DNA from: an uncultured Mucilaginibacter sp.
GTDB taxonomy: Bacteria > Bacteroidota > Bacteroidia > Sphingobacteriales > Sphingobacteriaceae
Reading direction: 5' to 3'
NCBI RefSeq assembly: GCF_903893715.1
Contig: NZ_CAITNG010000139.1
Span: forward strand, 79,985 to 143,984
Length of the DNA: 64,000 nt
Shown here in pieces: positions 28,673 to 37,031 of the stretch; the stretch's first letter is position 1; every line of letters begins with the position of its first letter. The translations under genes and the position numbers were made by a program. The notes beneath the pieces are model-generated. The model searched no databases. It saw nothing but the letters and a program-made list of their open reading frames with translations, and was not told the origin of the DNA.

Positions 28673-31537
28673 CTACTTCTTCTTGTTCTTCGCCGTCAAC
28701 TCCATTTCCTTTTTCAGGAACATGCCGGTAAAGCTGCCTTTTACTTTGCACAGGTCTTCTGGAGTCCCTTCGAACAATATTTTGCCTCCGCCTGAGCCGC
28801 CTTCGGGGCCGAGGTCAATCACATGGTCCACTACTTTTATCACGTCGAGATTATGTTCTATCACCAATACGGTATTGCCTTTATCAACCAGCAGGTTGAT
28901 AACGCCTAACAACACATTGATATCCTCAAAATGCAAACCTGTTGTCGGCTCATCCAAAATATAGAAGGTATTGCCGGTATCCTTTTTGGAAAGTTCGGTG
29001 GCCAGTTTAACGCGTTGCGCCTCGCCGCCCGATAACGTGGTTGACGATTGGCCTAAAGTAATGTATCCCAAAGCTACATCTTCCAATGTTTTTATTTTGC
29101 GATAGATAGACGGGATATGTTCAAAAAACGGACAAGCATCCTCAATGCTCATGTCCAATACATCGCTGATGGACTTGCCTCGGTAACGCACTTCAAGCGT
29201 TTCGCGGTTATAGCGGCGACCGTTGCACTCTTCGCAGGGAACTGCTACATCGGGTAAAAAGTTCATTTCGATCACTTTCATGCCGGCGCCCTGGCAGGTT
29301 TCGCAGCGGCCACCCTTTACGTTGAACGAGAAACGGCCGGGTTTGTAGCCGCGTATCTTCGATTCGGGCAGGGCAACGTACAGGTTACGGATGTCAGAGA
29401 ATACGCTTGTGTAAGTTGCCGGGTTTGAGCGCGGTGTACGACCTATCGGCGACTGGTCGATTTCGATCACTTTATCGATATGTTCCAGGCCTTCTATCTT
29501 GTCGTACGGCAAAGGATGCTTTTTCGCCCTGAAAAAGTGGTGATTCAGTATAGGATACAACGTTTCGGTAATCAAACTTGATTTACCGCTGCCCGATACC
29601 CCTGTAACGCCGATGAGTTTGCCTAAAGGGAAATCAACTGATACCTTTTTAAGGTTATGGCCTGTAGCCTTTTTTAGCGACAATGTTTTACCGTTGCCCG
29701 GCCTGCGTTTTGCAGGCACGGCAATTTCCCGCTCACCATTGAGATACGATGTGGTGAGTGTATGCACTACCATTAACTCGGCAGGGGTACCTTGTGCCAC
29801 TATTTGGCCGCCGTGAACACCGGCTGCCGGCCCCATGTCGATGACATGGTCGGCTTCCAGTATCATGTCCTTGTCGTGCTCCACAACCAAGACGGTATTG
29901 CCCAAATCGCGCAGGTTTTTGAGGGCTTTTATCAGCCGGTCGTTATCGCGCTGGTGAAGGCCTATGCTTGGTTCATCCAAAATGTACATCACGTTCATCA
30001 GTTGCGAACCAATCTGAGTTGCCAGGCGGATACGTTGTGCCTCGCCGCCCGAAAGCGTTTTAGCGGTACGGTCGAGTGTTAAATAACTTAAACCCACGTC
30101 CAGCAAAAAGCCGATGCGCGAGCGTATTTCTTTCAGTATTTCTTTGGCTATTACATTCTGGCGTTCGTTTAACCTGTCTTCCAGCCCTTCAAAAAAAGCT
30201 TTCAGGTCGGTGATGTCCATACAGGCCAGCTCGAATATGTTCTTGCCATCCACTTTAAAGTGCAGCGATTCTTTTTTCAATCGTGCACCATCGCAAACCG
30301 GGCAGGTTTTAAGTACACGGTAGCTGTCCATATCGCCTAAAGCATCTTCTCCGCGTTTTTCCTGCTGCTCTTCCAGCATTTTGATGATGCCATCAAAACT
30401 GATCTGGTAATTGGTTACGTTCCATTTGTTGTATTCTACGGGAACAGTAATCAATTCGTGTGAGCCGTTAAGGATAATCTCCAGTTTTTCGCGTGGAATC
30501 TTTTCTATTGGTGTAGCCAAAGCAAAATCGTACTTTTTTGCCAAGGCTTTTAATACCTGGAATATCCATGTTTCTCGGTATTCGCCCAGGGGGGCCAAAC
30601 CGCCGTTCATGATGCTGAGTTTGGGGTTGGGTATCACCGATGCCTCATCCACCTCGAAAATATAGCCCAGGCCATCGCAACGCTCACACGCGCCGTAGGG
30701 CGAGTTGAATGAGAAAGTGTTCGGCTGCGGCTCATCGTATGATATGCCCGAAACCGGGTCCATCAAAAATTTACTGAAGTAAAACAGGTTATTATCCTTG
30801 TCGGCTATCCTTATGATGCCTTTGGCGGCTTTTAGGGCCGTCTGTATGGAAGTATGCAAACGCTTGGTGTCCTTGTCGCTCACCACCAGCCTATCCACCA
30901 CAATATCTATGTCGTGAATTTTGTAGCGGTCCACCTGCATTTTGGGTTCTACGTTCATCATTTCGCCATCCACCCAAACCTTGATATAGCCTTGTTTGCG
31001 TATCTGCTCGAACAGTTCGCGGTAATGCCCTTTGCGGCCTTTTACTATCGGGGCCAGGATGTTTACCGGCTGATCGTTAAACTTTTCGAGTATGGTGCGC
31101 AGTATCTGGTCTTCGCTCATGCGCTCCATTTTCTCGCCGGAAACGTATGAATATGCATCACCCGCTCGGGCGTAAAGCAAGCGCATAAAATCGTATATCT
31201 CGGTAATAGTGCCTACTGTTGAGCGTGGGTTTTTGCTGGTAGTTTTCTGTTCGATGGCGATAACGGGGCTAAGACCTGATACTTTGTCGACATCGGGACG
31301 CTCCATGCCGCCCATGAACTGGCGCGAATAGGCCGAGAAAGTTTCCATATAACGGCGCTGACCCTCGGCATAAATGGTATCAAAAGCCAACGACGACTTG
31401 CCGCTACCACTCAGCCCGGTAATAACTACCAGCTTGTTGCGCGGAAAGGAAACATCAATATTTTTTAAGTTATGTACCCTGGCCCCAAAAACTTCTACTT
31501 CACTTTGCCCGCCCAGGTCGACTGTTTTTTCACTCAT
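28673..31537 (-). CDS. uvrA: Excinuclease ABC subunit A
   Basis: UvrA is the damage-recognition ATPase of nucleotide excision repair. The 954-residue protein has two ABC modules: Walker A VVITGLSGSGKSSLAFDTIY and GVTGVSGSGKSSLITETLYP, signature LSGGEAQRIRLATQIGSQL and TTLSGGEAQRVKLATELSKK, and zinc modules (CERCDGLGY; CETCQGAGM with CEECNGRRY). A TAAGTTTG box lies 14 bases upstream. uvrB and uvrC are elsewhere. Confidence 0.98.
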   Translation of the reverse strand: MSEKTVDLGGQSEVEVFGARVHNLKNIDVSFPRNKLVVITGLSGSGKSSLAFDTIYAEGQRRYMETFSAYSRQFMGGMERPDVDKVSGLSPVIAIEQKTTSKNPRSTVGTITEIYDFMRLLYARAGDAYSYVSGEKMERMSEDQILRTILEKFNDQPVNILAPIVKGRKGHYRELFEQIRKQGYIKVWVDGEMMNVEPKMQVDRYKIHDIDIVVDRLVVSDKDTKRLHTSIQTALKAAKGIIRIADKDNNLFYFSKFLMDPVSGISYDEPQPNTFSFNSPYGACERCDGLGYIFEVDEASVIPNPKLSIMNGGLAPLGEYRETWIFQVLKALAKKYDFALATPIEKIPREKLEIILNGSHELITVPVEYNKWNVTNYQISFDGIIKMLEEQQEKRGEDALGDMDSYRVLKTCPVCDGARLKKESLHFKVDGKNIFELACMDITDLKAFFEGLEDRLNERQNVIAKEILKEIRSRIGFLLDVGLSYLTLDRTAKTLSGGEAQRIRLATQIGSQLMNVMYILDEPSIGLHQRDNDRLIKALKNLRDLGNTVLVVEHDKDMILEADHVIDMGPAAGVHGGQIVAQGTPAELMVVHTLTTSYLNGEREIAVPAKRRPGNGKTLSLKKATGHNLKKVSVDFPLGKLIGVTGVSGSGKSSLITETLYPILNHHFFRAKKHPLPYDKIEGLEHIDKVIEIDQSPIGRTPRSNPATYTSVFSDIRNLYVALPESKIRGYKPGRFSFNVKGGRCETCQGAGMKVIEMNFLPDVAVPCEECNGRRYNRETLEVRYRGKSISDVLDMSIEDACPFFEHIPSIYRKIKTLEDVALGYITLGQSSTTLSGGEAQRVKLATELSKKDTGNTFYILDEPTTGLHFEDINVLLGVINLLVDKGNTVLVIEHNLDVIKVVDHVIDLGPEGGSGGGKILFEGTPEDLCKVKGSFTGMFLKKEMELTAKNKKK

Positions 31538-31551
31538 ATATAGTATGCACC

Positions 31552-31559
31552 CAAACTTA
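31552..31559 (-). promoter_or_regulatory. -7 box of uvrA
   Basis: Minus-strand TAAGTTTG fits TAnnTTTG, 14 bases before ATG 31537. Confidence 0.5.
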
Positions 31560-31700
31560 TATTGTTATCGCGCTTTCAGCGTAACTCCCTAAAATAGACA
31601 GTTTTTTGAAAGCCTGCAAAGATAAGCAAAAAACGGGTGCAGTTTTATCAATCTAAGGATATGATATAAAGATGTTTAATCAGTTTGGACAGCCAAATTA

Positions 31701-31859
31701 TTAAGCTTTAGCTTTAGCTTTACCTTGCTTAATTTGGCTTTGGATGTATTCTTTCAACTCAGAAAAAGTCATATCCTGAGTTTCCAAGCTTATTTTGTCC
31801 CTTATGTCGCGCATCATTTTTACGGCGTCGAAGGTTTTTTCTTTTTTAATAGTTTCCAT
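31701..31859 (-). CDS. Small putative antitoxin of the PIN toxin (52 aa, not in ORF track)
   Basis: This ATG-to-TAA frame of 52 residues was too short for the track. It begins METIKKEKTFDAVKMMRDIR and ends QGKAKAKA. It overlaps the PIN-domain gene by 14 bases, a coupling typical of toxin-antitoxin pairs. The composition is charged and helical, with no recognisable DNA-binding fold, though the N-terminal KTFDAVKMMRDIRDKIS segment is like those found in small Bacteroidota antitoxins paired with PIN toxins. The order is toxin first, antitoxin second. The 3' end is a short GCTAAA hexamer repeat giving the KAKAKA tail. Confidence 0.7.
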   Translation of the reverse strand: METIKKEKTFDAVKMMRDIRDKISLETQDMTFSELKEYIQSQIKQGKAKAKA

Positions 31860-32310
31860 AGTTTATTAAGTCTTTGGGACTTCTAATTTCTATCATGCTA
31901 TAGCCCATTTTCAAATTTACTGAATTGTAGCCTTTTATTCTATCCAAATTCACAATATGCTTAAAATTCCAGCTCGCTAATACGTCGACTTTTTTTATTG
32001 TTGCTAAAGCAATATGCCTGCAATCTTCCAAACTTGTTTTCCCAACTACCTTTTCTTTAATATAACTATCGGCGAGTTCGACCGCCTCTTCGATTAATTC
32101 TATCCTTTCAAACTTATCCTCAGAAAACTCATCAAGTAGTTCTCTAACCTTCTTGGGGGCATTTATTAATTCAAGTTCAAGCAAATCAGATACTACAAAG
32201 ATGACTTCGCCATTTTTGAGTCGCTCAAACAATAAATGTGTCGCGTCTTTAAATTCCTCGTCAAAATAACCGCCCACAACAGATGTATCAATATAAATGC
32301 GTTGTTTCAT
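31846..32310 (-). CDS. PIN-domain (VapC-like) toxin
   Basis: The 154-residue protein begins MKQRIYIDTSVVGGYFDEEF with the first acidic PIN residue (D in IDTSVV). Further acidic residues are in VSDLLELELINAP (E) and SLEDCRHIALATIKKVDVLA (D), and the C-terminus reads IEIRSPKDLINYG. PIN toxins are metal-dependent RNases that cut tRNA, rRNA or mRNA. The gene has an AAAGG ribosome-binding site and a TAAATTTG box upstream, and precedes its partner with a 14-base overlap. It could also be a non-toxin PIN RNase, but the coupled small gene makes the toxin reading more likely. Confidence 0.85.
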   Translation of the reverse strand: MKQRIYIDTSVVGGYFDEEFKDATHLLFERLKNGEVIFVVSDLLELELINAPKKVRELLDEFSEDKFERIELIEEAVELADSYIKEKVVGKTSLEDCRHIALATIKKVDVLASWNFKHIVNLDRIKGYNSVNLKMGYSMIEIRSPKDLINYGNY

Positions 32311-32325
32311 GATTATCCTTTAAAT

Positions 32326-32333
32326 CAAATTTA
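32326..32333 (-). promoter_or_regulatory. -7 box of the PIN toxin-antitoxin pair
   Basis: Minus-strand TAAATTTG fits TAnnTTTG, 15 bases before the toxin ATG, with an AAAGG ribosome-binding site between. Confidence 0.5.
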
Positions 32334-32393
32334 GGCAAAATATCATACGATTTGTCGATTGCTTTTGACATTCTGGATTATAGAACGTGTCTA

Positions 32394-32428
32394 TAAAAAA
32401 GGCGGGTACGTTAGTAAACGTACCCGCC
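32394..32428 (-). terminator. Rho-independent terminator of the second transglycosylase gene
   Basis: Perfect 12-base stem GGCGGGTACGTT / AACGTACCCGCC with loop AGTA, followed on the minus strand by a run of T. It lies 30 bases past the transglycosylase stop and separates it from the toxin-antitoxin pair. Confidence 0.9.
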
Positions 32429-32458
32429 AATACCGTGCTCCTTCGTTAAAAATTTAAC

Positions 32459-33247
32459 TTAGTTGAATGCTATCGCATTGTTGTTCGAAAAACCGGGGAC
32501 GTACGAGTACAGTGGTTTATAACTACTGTAACCATACTTCTGCGGGTCGTTGATGATTTGCTTCATGGCGATAAGGTTGTACACATACCTGCCTGTTTCG
32601 CTATTCATCTTTATGCGGAAGTAATTATGCTCACGCTGTTGGTGTATCAGTCGCGCCAAATTGGGCGAACCGGTGTTATAAGCGGCCGCAACTAATGTCC
32701 AGCTCTTAAATTCCTGATGTAGTTCCAATAAGTACTTGCAAGCGGCCACCGTCGATTTTGCAATATCCAACCGCTCATCGCGATGTTTGTTTACATGTAG
32801 GCCATAGGTACGCGCGGTACCAGCCATAAATTGCCAGGGGCCATAAGCGCCGCGGGTGGATTTTCCTTCGCCAAAGCCTGATTCGACCAAGGGGATAAAC
32901 TTAAAATCATCGGGGATACCGTATGCCAATAATATTGGCTCGATTATGGGGAACATCATTTCTGCTTTGCGTTGCAGTACTTCCGATCCCACGTTACTGA
33001 AGCTGTGCAGCCTCAAAGAGCGTCTCATTTTCCCATTCACATTCCTATCTGCCGGCAATTCTTCATTCGCAAAATTCAGCGTGTTTTTGGGGCTGTTTTC
33101 GTACGAAATAAAGGCGTAATTACGGGGTGTATTACGCGGTTTGCGGTGTGTTTCGGTGTCGCCAAAAGATAGTTGGAAGATGATCGTCAGCACTAAGATT
33201 ACGGAGCACGTAAGTAAGTGTTTTTTAATCATTTTCTTTTCAATCAT
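32459..33247 (-). CDS. Lytic transglycosylase, SLT domain only
   Basis: The 262-residue secreted protein (a second in-frame ATG at 33232 begins MIKKHLLTCSVILVLTIIF, which is the better signal peptide start) has an SLT family 1 domain. The catalytic Glu is in FIPLVESGFGEGKSTRGAYG, followed by GPWQFMAGTARTYGLH and VAAAYNTGSPNLARLI. Unlike the 5.9-kb paralogue it lacks LysM domains. It would act on peptidoglycan in the periplasm. The promoter is probably the TATCTTTG box at 33276-33283; transcription ends at a strong hairpin. Confidence 0.9.
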   Translation of the reverse strand: MIEKKMIKKHLLTCSVILVLTIIFQLSFGDTETHRKPRNTPRNYAFISYENSPKNTLNFANEELPADRNVNGKMRRSLRLHSFSNVGSEVLQRKAEMMFPIIEPILLAYGIPDDFKFIPLVESGFGEGKSTRGAYGPWQFMAGTARTYGLHVNKHRDERLDIAKSTVAACKYLLELHQEFKSWTLVAAAYNTGSPNLARLIHQQREHNYFRIKMNSETGRYVYNLIAMKQIINDPQKYGYSSYKPLYSYVPGFSNNNAIAFN

Positions 33248-33275
33248 TAATGAACATTTTAGTTAAAAACTGCTG

Positions 33276-33283
33276 CAAAGATA
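33276..33283 (-). promoter_or_regulatory. -7 box of the SLT transglycosylase
   Basis: Minus-strand TATCTTTG fits TAnnTTTG, about 28 bases before ATG 33247 and 43 before ATG 33232. Confidence 0.5.
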
Positions 33284-33500
33284 AGCCCAATAGCGCACAC
33301 AATCAAACACTTACGTAAAAAACAATTTTTCAACATCGTTGTTACGCCTAAAAAAAGGCACTTTAAACTACCCTAAAGAGCGAATTTAGACCGATACAGA
33401 AAATTGGTTTTTTTGAAAAATGTGGAAAATTGAGGCCTCTTTTTGCCCTATTTTCGATTATTTTTCATAGTTTCACGGGTTAATTCGGCGTGAAATTTAC

Positions 33501-33532
33501 TTTGCAGGGTTACTTAAATTAGCGTACTTTTG
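33501..33532 (+). promoter_or_regulatory. Consensus Bacteroidota promoter of the pseudouridine synthase
   Basis: TTTG (33501-33504), a 20-base spacer, then TACTTTTG (33525-33532). This matches the Bacteroidota TTTG / TAnnTTTG pattern exactly, with the expected spacing. The leader would be roughly 25 bases. Confidence 0.75.
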
Positions 33533-33564
33533 TTGCCCCGCTGAGACAGCGTTAAACAAACAAT

Positions 33565-35079
33565 ATGGCATTCAAAAAATCAGGGAACAGTCGCGACGAT
33601 AGGCCCGCAAATTCAGGCCGCCGGTCTTCTCCACAAGGCGGTACAGACAATACCAAAAAATCATCTTCGGCATCAAGGTCAAAACCAAGCGGCGCAGGTT
33701 ATAAAAAATCCGAATCGGATGATGACCGTCCGAAAAGAAAATATGACGGCGAACAGGCCGGCGAAAAGAAATCTTTCAATAAAAATTTCTCAAAACCAGG
33801 CGAAGGCTCGTCCGACAAAAAATATAAAGGCAAGCCGGCGAGCGAAGGCAAAAGCCGCCCCTACGGCAGCAAGACATTTAGCGACGGTCCAAGCTTTAAA
33901 AAAGATGGCGGCGCACCCGGAAAACGTACACCCTACGGAACCAAGACATTTAACGACGCCCCCCGCGAAGGCGGATTTAAAAAAGAAGGCGGAGCAGATA
34001 GCTTTAAACGCAAACCTTACGGAACAAAAGATTTTAGCGACACCCCACGTGAAGGCGGATTTAAAAAAGAAGGCGGTGCCGATAGTTTTAAACGCAAACC
34101 TTACGGCAGTAAAGATTTTTCGGAAAAACCGACCCGCGAGGGTGGGTTTAAGAAAGAAGGTTCGGGATATAAGGGTAAATCGACAAGCGATGACAGGCCG
34201 GCCCGCGCACGTTCAACAGGCGGCGCTCCAAAACGCTTTGATAAAGGCGCACCAAAAGAACGTTCGGTAAGGGAAACGTTTTTTGATGCCGACCAACCAC
34301 AACCAGACAGGTCGATGCGCGGCCGTAAAACGCCGACATCAAAAACACAAGATACAGACAAAGGAAAAATTAGGTTGAACCGCTATATATCGAACGCGGG
34401 TATCTGCTCAAGGCGTAAGGCTGATGAGCTGATTGTTGCGGGCGTTGTGTCTGTAAACGGCGAAGTAATATCGGAACTTGGTTTTAAGGTTGACCCATAC
34501 AAAGACGAGGTACGTTACAACGGCGAGACCCTGAAACGCGAGAAAATGGTGTATGTGCTATTGAATAAACCAAAAGACTACATCACCACTACCGAAGACC
34601 CGCAGGAACGCCGCACGGTAATGCATCTGGTTGAAAAAGCCAGCAAAGAACGCATTTACCCCGTTGGCCGCCTCGACCGCAACACAACGGGTTTGTTATT
34701 AATGACGAATGACGGCGACCTGGCCGATAAATTGTCGCACCCGCGTAATAGCATCGTAAAACTATACCAGGTTGAACTGAACAAAAGCCTTACCCAAGGC
34801 GACCTGAACAAAATAGCTTACGGTGTTGAGCTTGAAGACGGTTTAATTAAACCTGATGAAGTAGCTTATATAACCGGTGGCAGCAAACGCGAAATTGGTA
34901 TCAAGATACATAGCGGTAAAAACCGTGTAGTAAGGCGAATATTTGAAAGTTTGGGTTACGATGTTGTGAAGCTGGACCGCTCGATCTATGCGGGCCTTAC
35001 CAAAAAAGACCTGCCACGTGGCCGATGGAGATATTTGAATGAGGAAGAAATTATCCAGTTAAAGCATTTGATAAAATAA
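33565..35079 (+). CDS. rRNA pseudouridine synthase (RsuA/RluB type) with long basic repetitive N-terminus
   Basis: The 504-residue protein has two parts. Residues about 1-265 are low-complexity, rich in K, S, G, R and D, with 28-residue tandem repeats (PREGGFKKEGGADSFKRKPY). From about 270 a normal enzyme follows: an S4 RNA-binding domain (IRLNRYISNAGICSRRKADE) and the pseudouridine synthase domain with the catalytic Asp in YPVGRLDRNTTGLLLMTNDG. The C-terminus ends GLTKKDLPRGRWRYL. The family is usually about 240-300 residues. Long charged N-terminal extensions are common on this enzyme in Bacteroidota and probably help bind rRNA. The exact rRNA target (2457 or 2605 region) is not clear from sequence. 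Confidence 0.94.
   Translation: MAFKKSGNSRDDRPANSGRRSSPQGGTDNTKKSSSASRSKPSGAGYKKSESDDDRPKRKYDGEQAGEKKSFNKNFSKPGEGSSDKKYKGKPASEGKSRPYGSKTFSDGPSFKKDGGAPGKRTPYGTKTFNDAPREGGFKKEGGADSFKRKPYGTKDFSDTPREGGFKKEGGADSFKRKPYGSKDFSEKPTREGGFKKEGSGYKGKSTSDDRPARARSTGGAPKRFDKGAPKERSVRETFFDADQPQPDRSMRGRKTPTSKTQDTDKGKIRLNRYISNAGICSRRKADELIVAGVVSVNGEVISELGFKVDPYKDEVRYNGETLKREKMVYVLLNKPKDYITTTEDPQERRTVMHLVEKASKERIYPVGRLDRNTTGLLLMTNDGDLADKLSHPRNSIVKLYQVELNKSLTQGDLNKIAYGVELEDGLIKPDEVAYITGGSKREIGIKIHSGKNRVVRRIFESLGYDVVKLDRSIYAGLTKKDLPRGRWRYLNEEEIIQLKHLIK
33946..34160 (+). repeat. 84-bp tandem repeat inside the pseudouridine synthase gene
   Basis: Two full 84-base units (33946-34029 and 34030-34113) and a degenerate third encode a 28-residue repeat, TFNDAPREGGFKKEGGADSF onwards. 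The units are close at the DNA level, differing mostly at synonymous sites. A shorter variant precedes them (TFSDGPSFKKDGGAPGKRTP). Confidence 0.8.
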
Positions 35080-35115
35080 GACAGAAGCAAGAGTCGAGAG
35101 TCAAGAATCAAGACA
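35080..35115 (+). repeat. Degenerate AGAGTCA/AGAATCA intergenic repeat
   Basis: Directly after the pseudouridine synthase stop, the sequence runs through imperfect heptamers (AGAGTCG, AGAGTCA, AGAATCA, AGACAGA). A similar spacing of GGTCATT units occurs at 47334-47367. Such low-complexity runs look like slipped-strand relics; no function can be assigned. Confidence 0.4.
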
Positions 35116-35144
35116 GAAAATCTCTTTAAGAATACCCAATCTAT

Positions 35145-35178
35145 ACCTCCCGTTTTAGGCTTAAGCGGGAGGTTTTTT
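35145..35178 (+). terminator. Terminator of the pseudouridine synthase gene
   Basis: Stem ACCTCCCG / CGGGAGGT around a 13-base loop, followed by TTTTT, 65 bases past the stop codon. Confidence 0.85.
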
Positions 35179-35222
35179 GTTGCTGACAGATTTGTTAACT
35201 TGCAACACCAATTTAACCATCT

Positions 35223-36356
35223 ATGAAAAAGTATATCCTCATACTGCTGCTGGCCCTACCAACACTTTTACAGGCACAAACCAAAGCTAAAATTTACGAC
35301 CTGCTGATAGGCACTTATACCACCGGCAAAAGTGAGGGGATATATGTTTATCAGTTCAATGCAACGACAGGGAAGGCTATTTACCTCAATAAAGTTACAG
35401 GGGTCAACAATCCATCATATCTTACCGTATCAACCAACCGAAAATTTGTGTACTCGGTTAACGAGGTGGGTACAGAGCGGACCGGCAGTGTAAGCTCGTT
35501 TTCGTTCGAGCCAAAATCAGGGGAGTTGAAATTATTGAACAAGCAACCATCCAACGGTGCAGGACCTTGCTACATCATGGCCGACAAGGCCAACAAAAAC
35601 GTTTTTGTGGCCAACTATGCCGGTGGTAGCCTTACGGTATTGCCTATCAAAGCCGACGGCTCATTGGCCGAGCCATCGCAAACCATACAAGACGAGGGTA
35701 CAGGCGTGGATAAAGACAGGCAAGAGAAAGCGCACGTGCATACTGCCGCCCTATCGCCCGATGAAAAATTTTTGTTTTACACCGACCTGGGAACGGATAA
35801 GTTGAACATCTGCGATTATGACCCATCGGCAGCAAAGCCATTACAGCCTGCAACAACTCCTTTTATAATGGTTAAGCCCGGTAACGGACCAAGGCATATT
35901 GCTATAGCACCAAATAAAAAGTTTTTATACCTGATACAGGAAATGGGCGCTGCCATCACAGCTTATCAATATGCCGATGGTAAACTCAACGCCATTCAAA
36001 CCGTTAGTTTAATTGCCGATGGTTTTAAAGGCAAAGTTGGCGCCGCTGATATCCATATATCGCCGGATGGCAAATTCCTATACAGCACCAACCGCGGGGA
36101 TGCGAACGAGATAGAAGTTTTCAAGATAAACCAGATTAATGGTAAACTCACCTTTGTGCAGCGCACATCATCCCTAGGTAAAACACCGCGCAATTTTAAT
36201 ATCGACCCAACCGGAAAATTCCTGCTGGTAGCCAACCAAAACAGCGACGACATTTATGTTTTTAGCATCAACAAAACAACGGGGAAACTAACTTATACCA
36301 ATCAAAAGCTTGAAATCGGCAATCCTTCGTGCCTGAAGTTTGCGGCGATACAATAA
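35223..36356 (+). CDS. Secreted lactonase, 6-phosphogluconolactonase-like beta-propeller
   Basis: The 377-residue protein has a signal peptide (MKKYILILLLALPTLLQAQT) followed by a seven-bladed propeller of the YbhE/Pgl lactonase family. It begins DLLIGTYTTGKSEGIYVYQF and has the repeated motif LTVSTNRKFVYSVNE, ALSPDEKFLFYTDLGTDKLN, RHIAIAPNKKFLYLIQEMG and FNIDPTGKFLLVANQNSDDI. Cytoplasmic relatives hydrolyse 6-phosphogluconolactone. The exported form here must act on another lactone or sugar in the periplasm, and the substrate is unknown. It is convergent with the lipocalin-like gene, with a shared hairpin at 36357-36377. Confidence 0.88.
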   Translation: MKKYILILLLALPTLLQAQTKAKIYDLLIGTYTTGKSEGIYVYQFNATTGKAIYLNKVTGVNNPSYLTVSTNRKFVYSVNEVGTERTGSVSSFSFEPKSGELKLLNKQPSNGAGPCYIMADKANKNVFVANYAGGSLTVLPIKADGSLAEPSQTIQDEGTGVDKDRQEKAHVHTAALSPDEKFLFYTDLGTDKLNICDYDPSAAKPLQPATTPFIMVKPGNGPRHIAIAPNKKFLYLIQEMGAAITAYQYADGKLNAIQTVSLIADGFKGKVGAADIHISPDGKFLYSTNRGDANEIEVFKINQINGKLTFVQRTSSLGKTPRNFNIDPTGKFLLVANQNSDDIYVFSINKTTGKLTYTNQKLEIGNPSCLKFAAIQ

Positions 36357-36377
36357 CGATGGGTGTGAAACCCATCG
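36357..36377. terminator. Hairpin between two convergent genes
   Basis: Stem CGATGGGT / ACCCATCG with a five-base loop directly after the lactonase stop. The T-tract is weak on both sides (CTATTCTTAT on plus). It probably ends both transcripts. Confidence 0.55.
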
Positions 36378-36392
36378 CTATTCTTATATTGA

Positions 36393-36887
36393 TTAATTGC
36401 CTTTTTTGGTGAAGGTATAAACCACGTAACCATTGCTGTTGCCAATAGCAACCGGGCTTTTCAGTACCATGGTTGCGCCATCGTTACTACTGATGTTAAG
36501 GCGATAGCCTGAATCCACATCTTTAACTTTATCGCCCTGGTATATTTTTTTGAATTGAAAGGCCGGCTCTACGCCGTTGCCGGGATTGTAGTACGACCAG
36601 TAAATACTCTGTGAAGTACCATTGGCCAAGGTATACTGCCCGTTACCGCTGTTGGTGAGTATCCACGTGCTGCCAATAAAATCGGCGGGGGGCGCCTGGT
36701 CGAACACTTTGGTTACAGCATTGCCTATGAGGCTTTGGTAACCTACGTTATTTAAAGTCCACGTACCTACAAATTTGCTACGGTCGACACCTGCGGTTTT
36801 GTTGACTACCGTGCAACTGTCGACCAATATCAGTACAAAGAGTATCAGGGCAGTGAATTGAAAGCGTTTATACATGTTATTATTCAT
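36393..36887 (-). CDS. Lipocalin-like lipoprotein
   Basis: A 164-residue lipoprotein; the alternative ATG MYKRFQFTALILFVLILVDS lies four codons later. The lipobox is ILVDSCTVV. The mature part begins SKFVGTWTLNNVGYQSLIGN, the G-T-W start typical of the lipocalin-like (DUF4488/DUF5004-like) lipoproteins of Bacteroidota, and ends GYVVYTFTKKGN. Ligand and role are unknown. It is divergent from the RES/Xre pair. Confidence 0.7.
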   Translation of the reverse strand: MNNNMYKRFQFTALILFVLILVDSCTVVNKTAGVDRSKFVGTWTLNNVGYQSLIGNAVTKVFDQAPPADFIGSTWILTNSGNGQYTLANGTSQSIYWSYYNPGNGVEPAFQFKKIYQGDKVKDVDSGYRLNISSNDGATMVLKSPVAIGNSNGYVVYTFTKKGN

Positions 36888-36999
36888 TTCTTGAAACTAT
36901 AAGATCATGACAAAAATAAGCATAAACCTTGCCAATGGTAAACATGCTTTTGATTAAAATACCAGATAGAAAAAATTCTTTTTTATTTGGAAAAATTTC

Positions 37000-37007
37000 T
37001 ATATTTG
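37000..37007 (+). promoter_or_regulatory. -7 box of the RES/Xre toxin-antitoxin pair
   Basis: TATATTTG matches TAnnTTTG. Because it lies downstream of the ORF-track TTG start (36987), that start cannot be used if this is the promoter. The transcript would begin near 37012. Confidence 0.55.
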
Positions 37008-37031
37008 TTTGTGCATAAAAGGAAAAAATAT

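Larger units (their letters stand above)
33248..33564. other. 317-bp divergent spacer between transglycosylase and pseudouridine synthase
   Basis: No ORF is credible here. The spacer holds the transglycosylase -7 box near its left end and a full -33/-7 promoter for the pseudouridine synthase near its right end (33501-33532). A minor GCCT-AAAAAA-AGGC hairpin lies at about 33347. The remainder is AT-rich and shows nothing recognisable. Confidence 0.6.
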
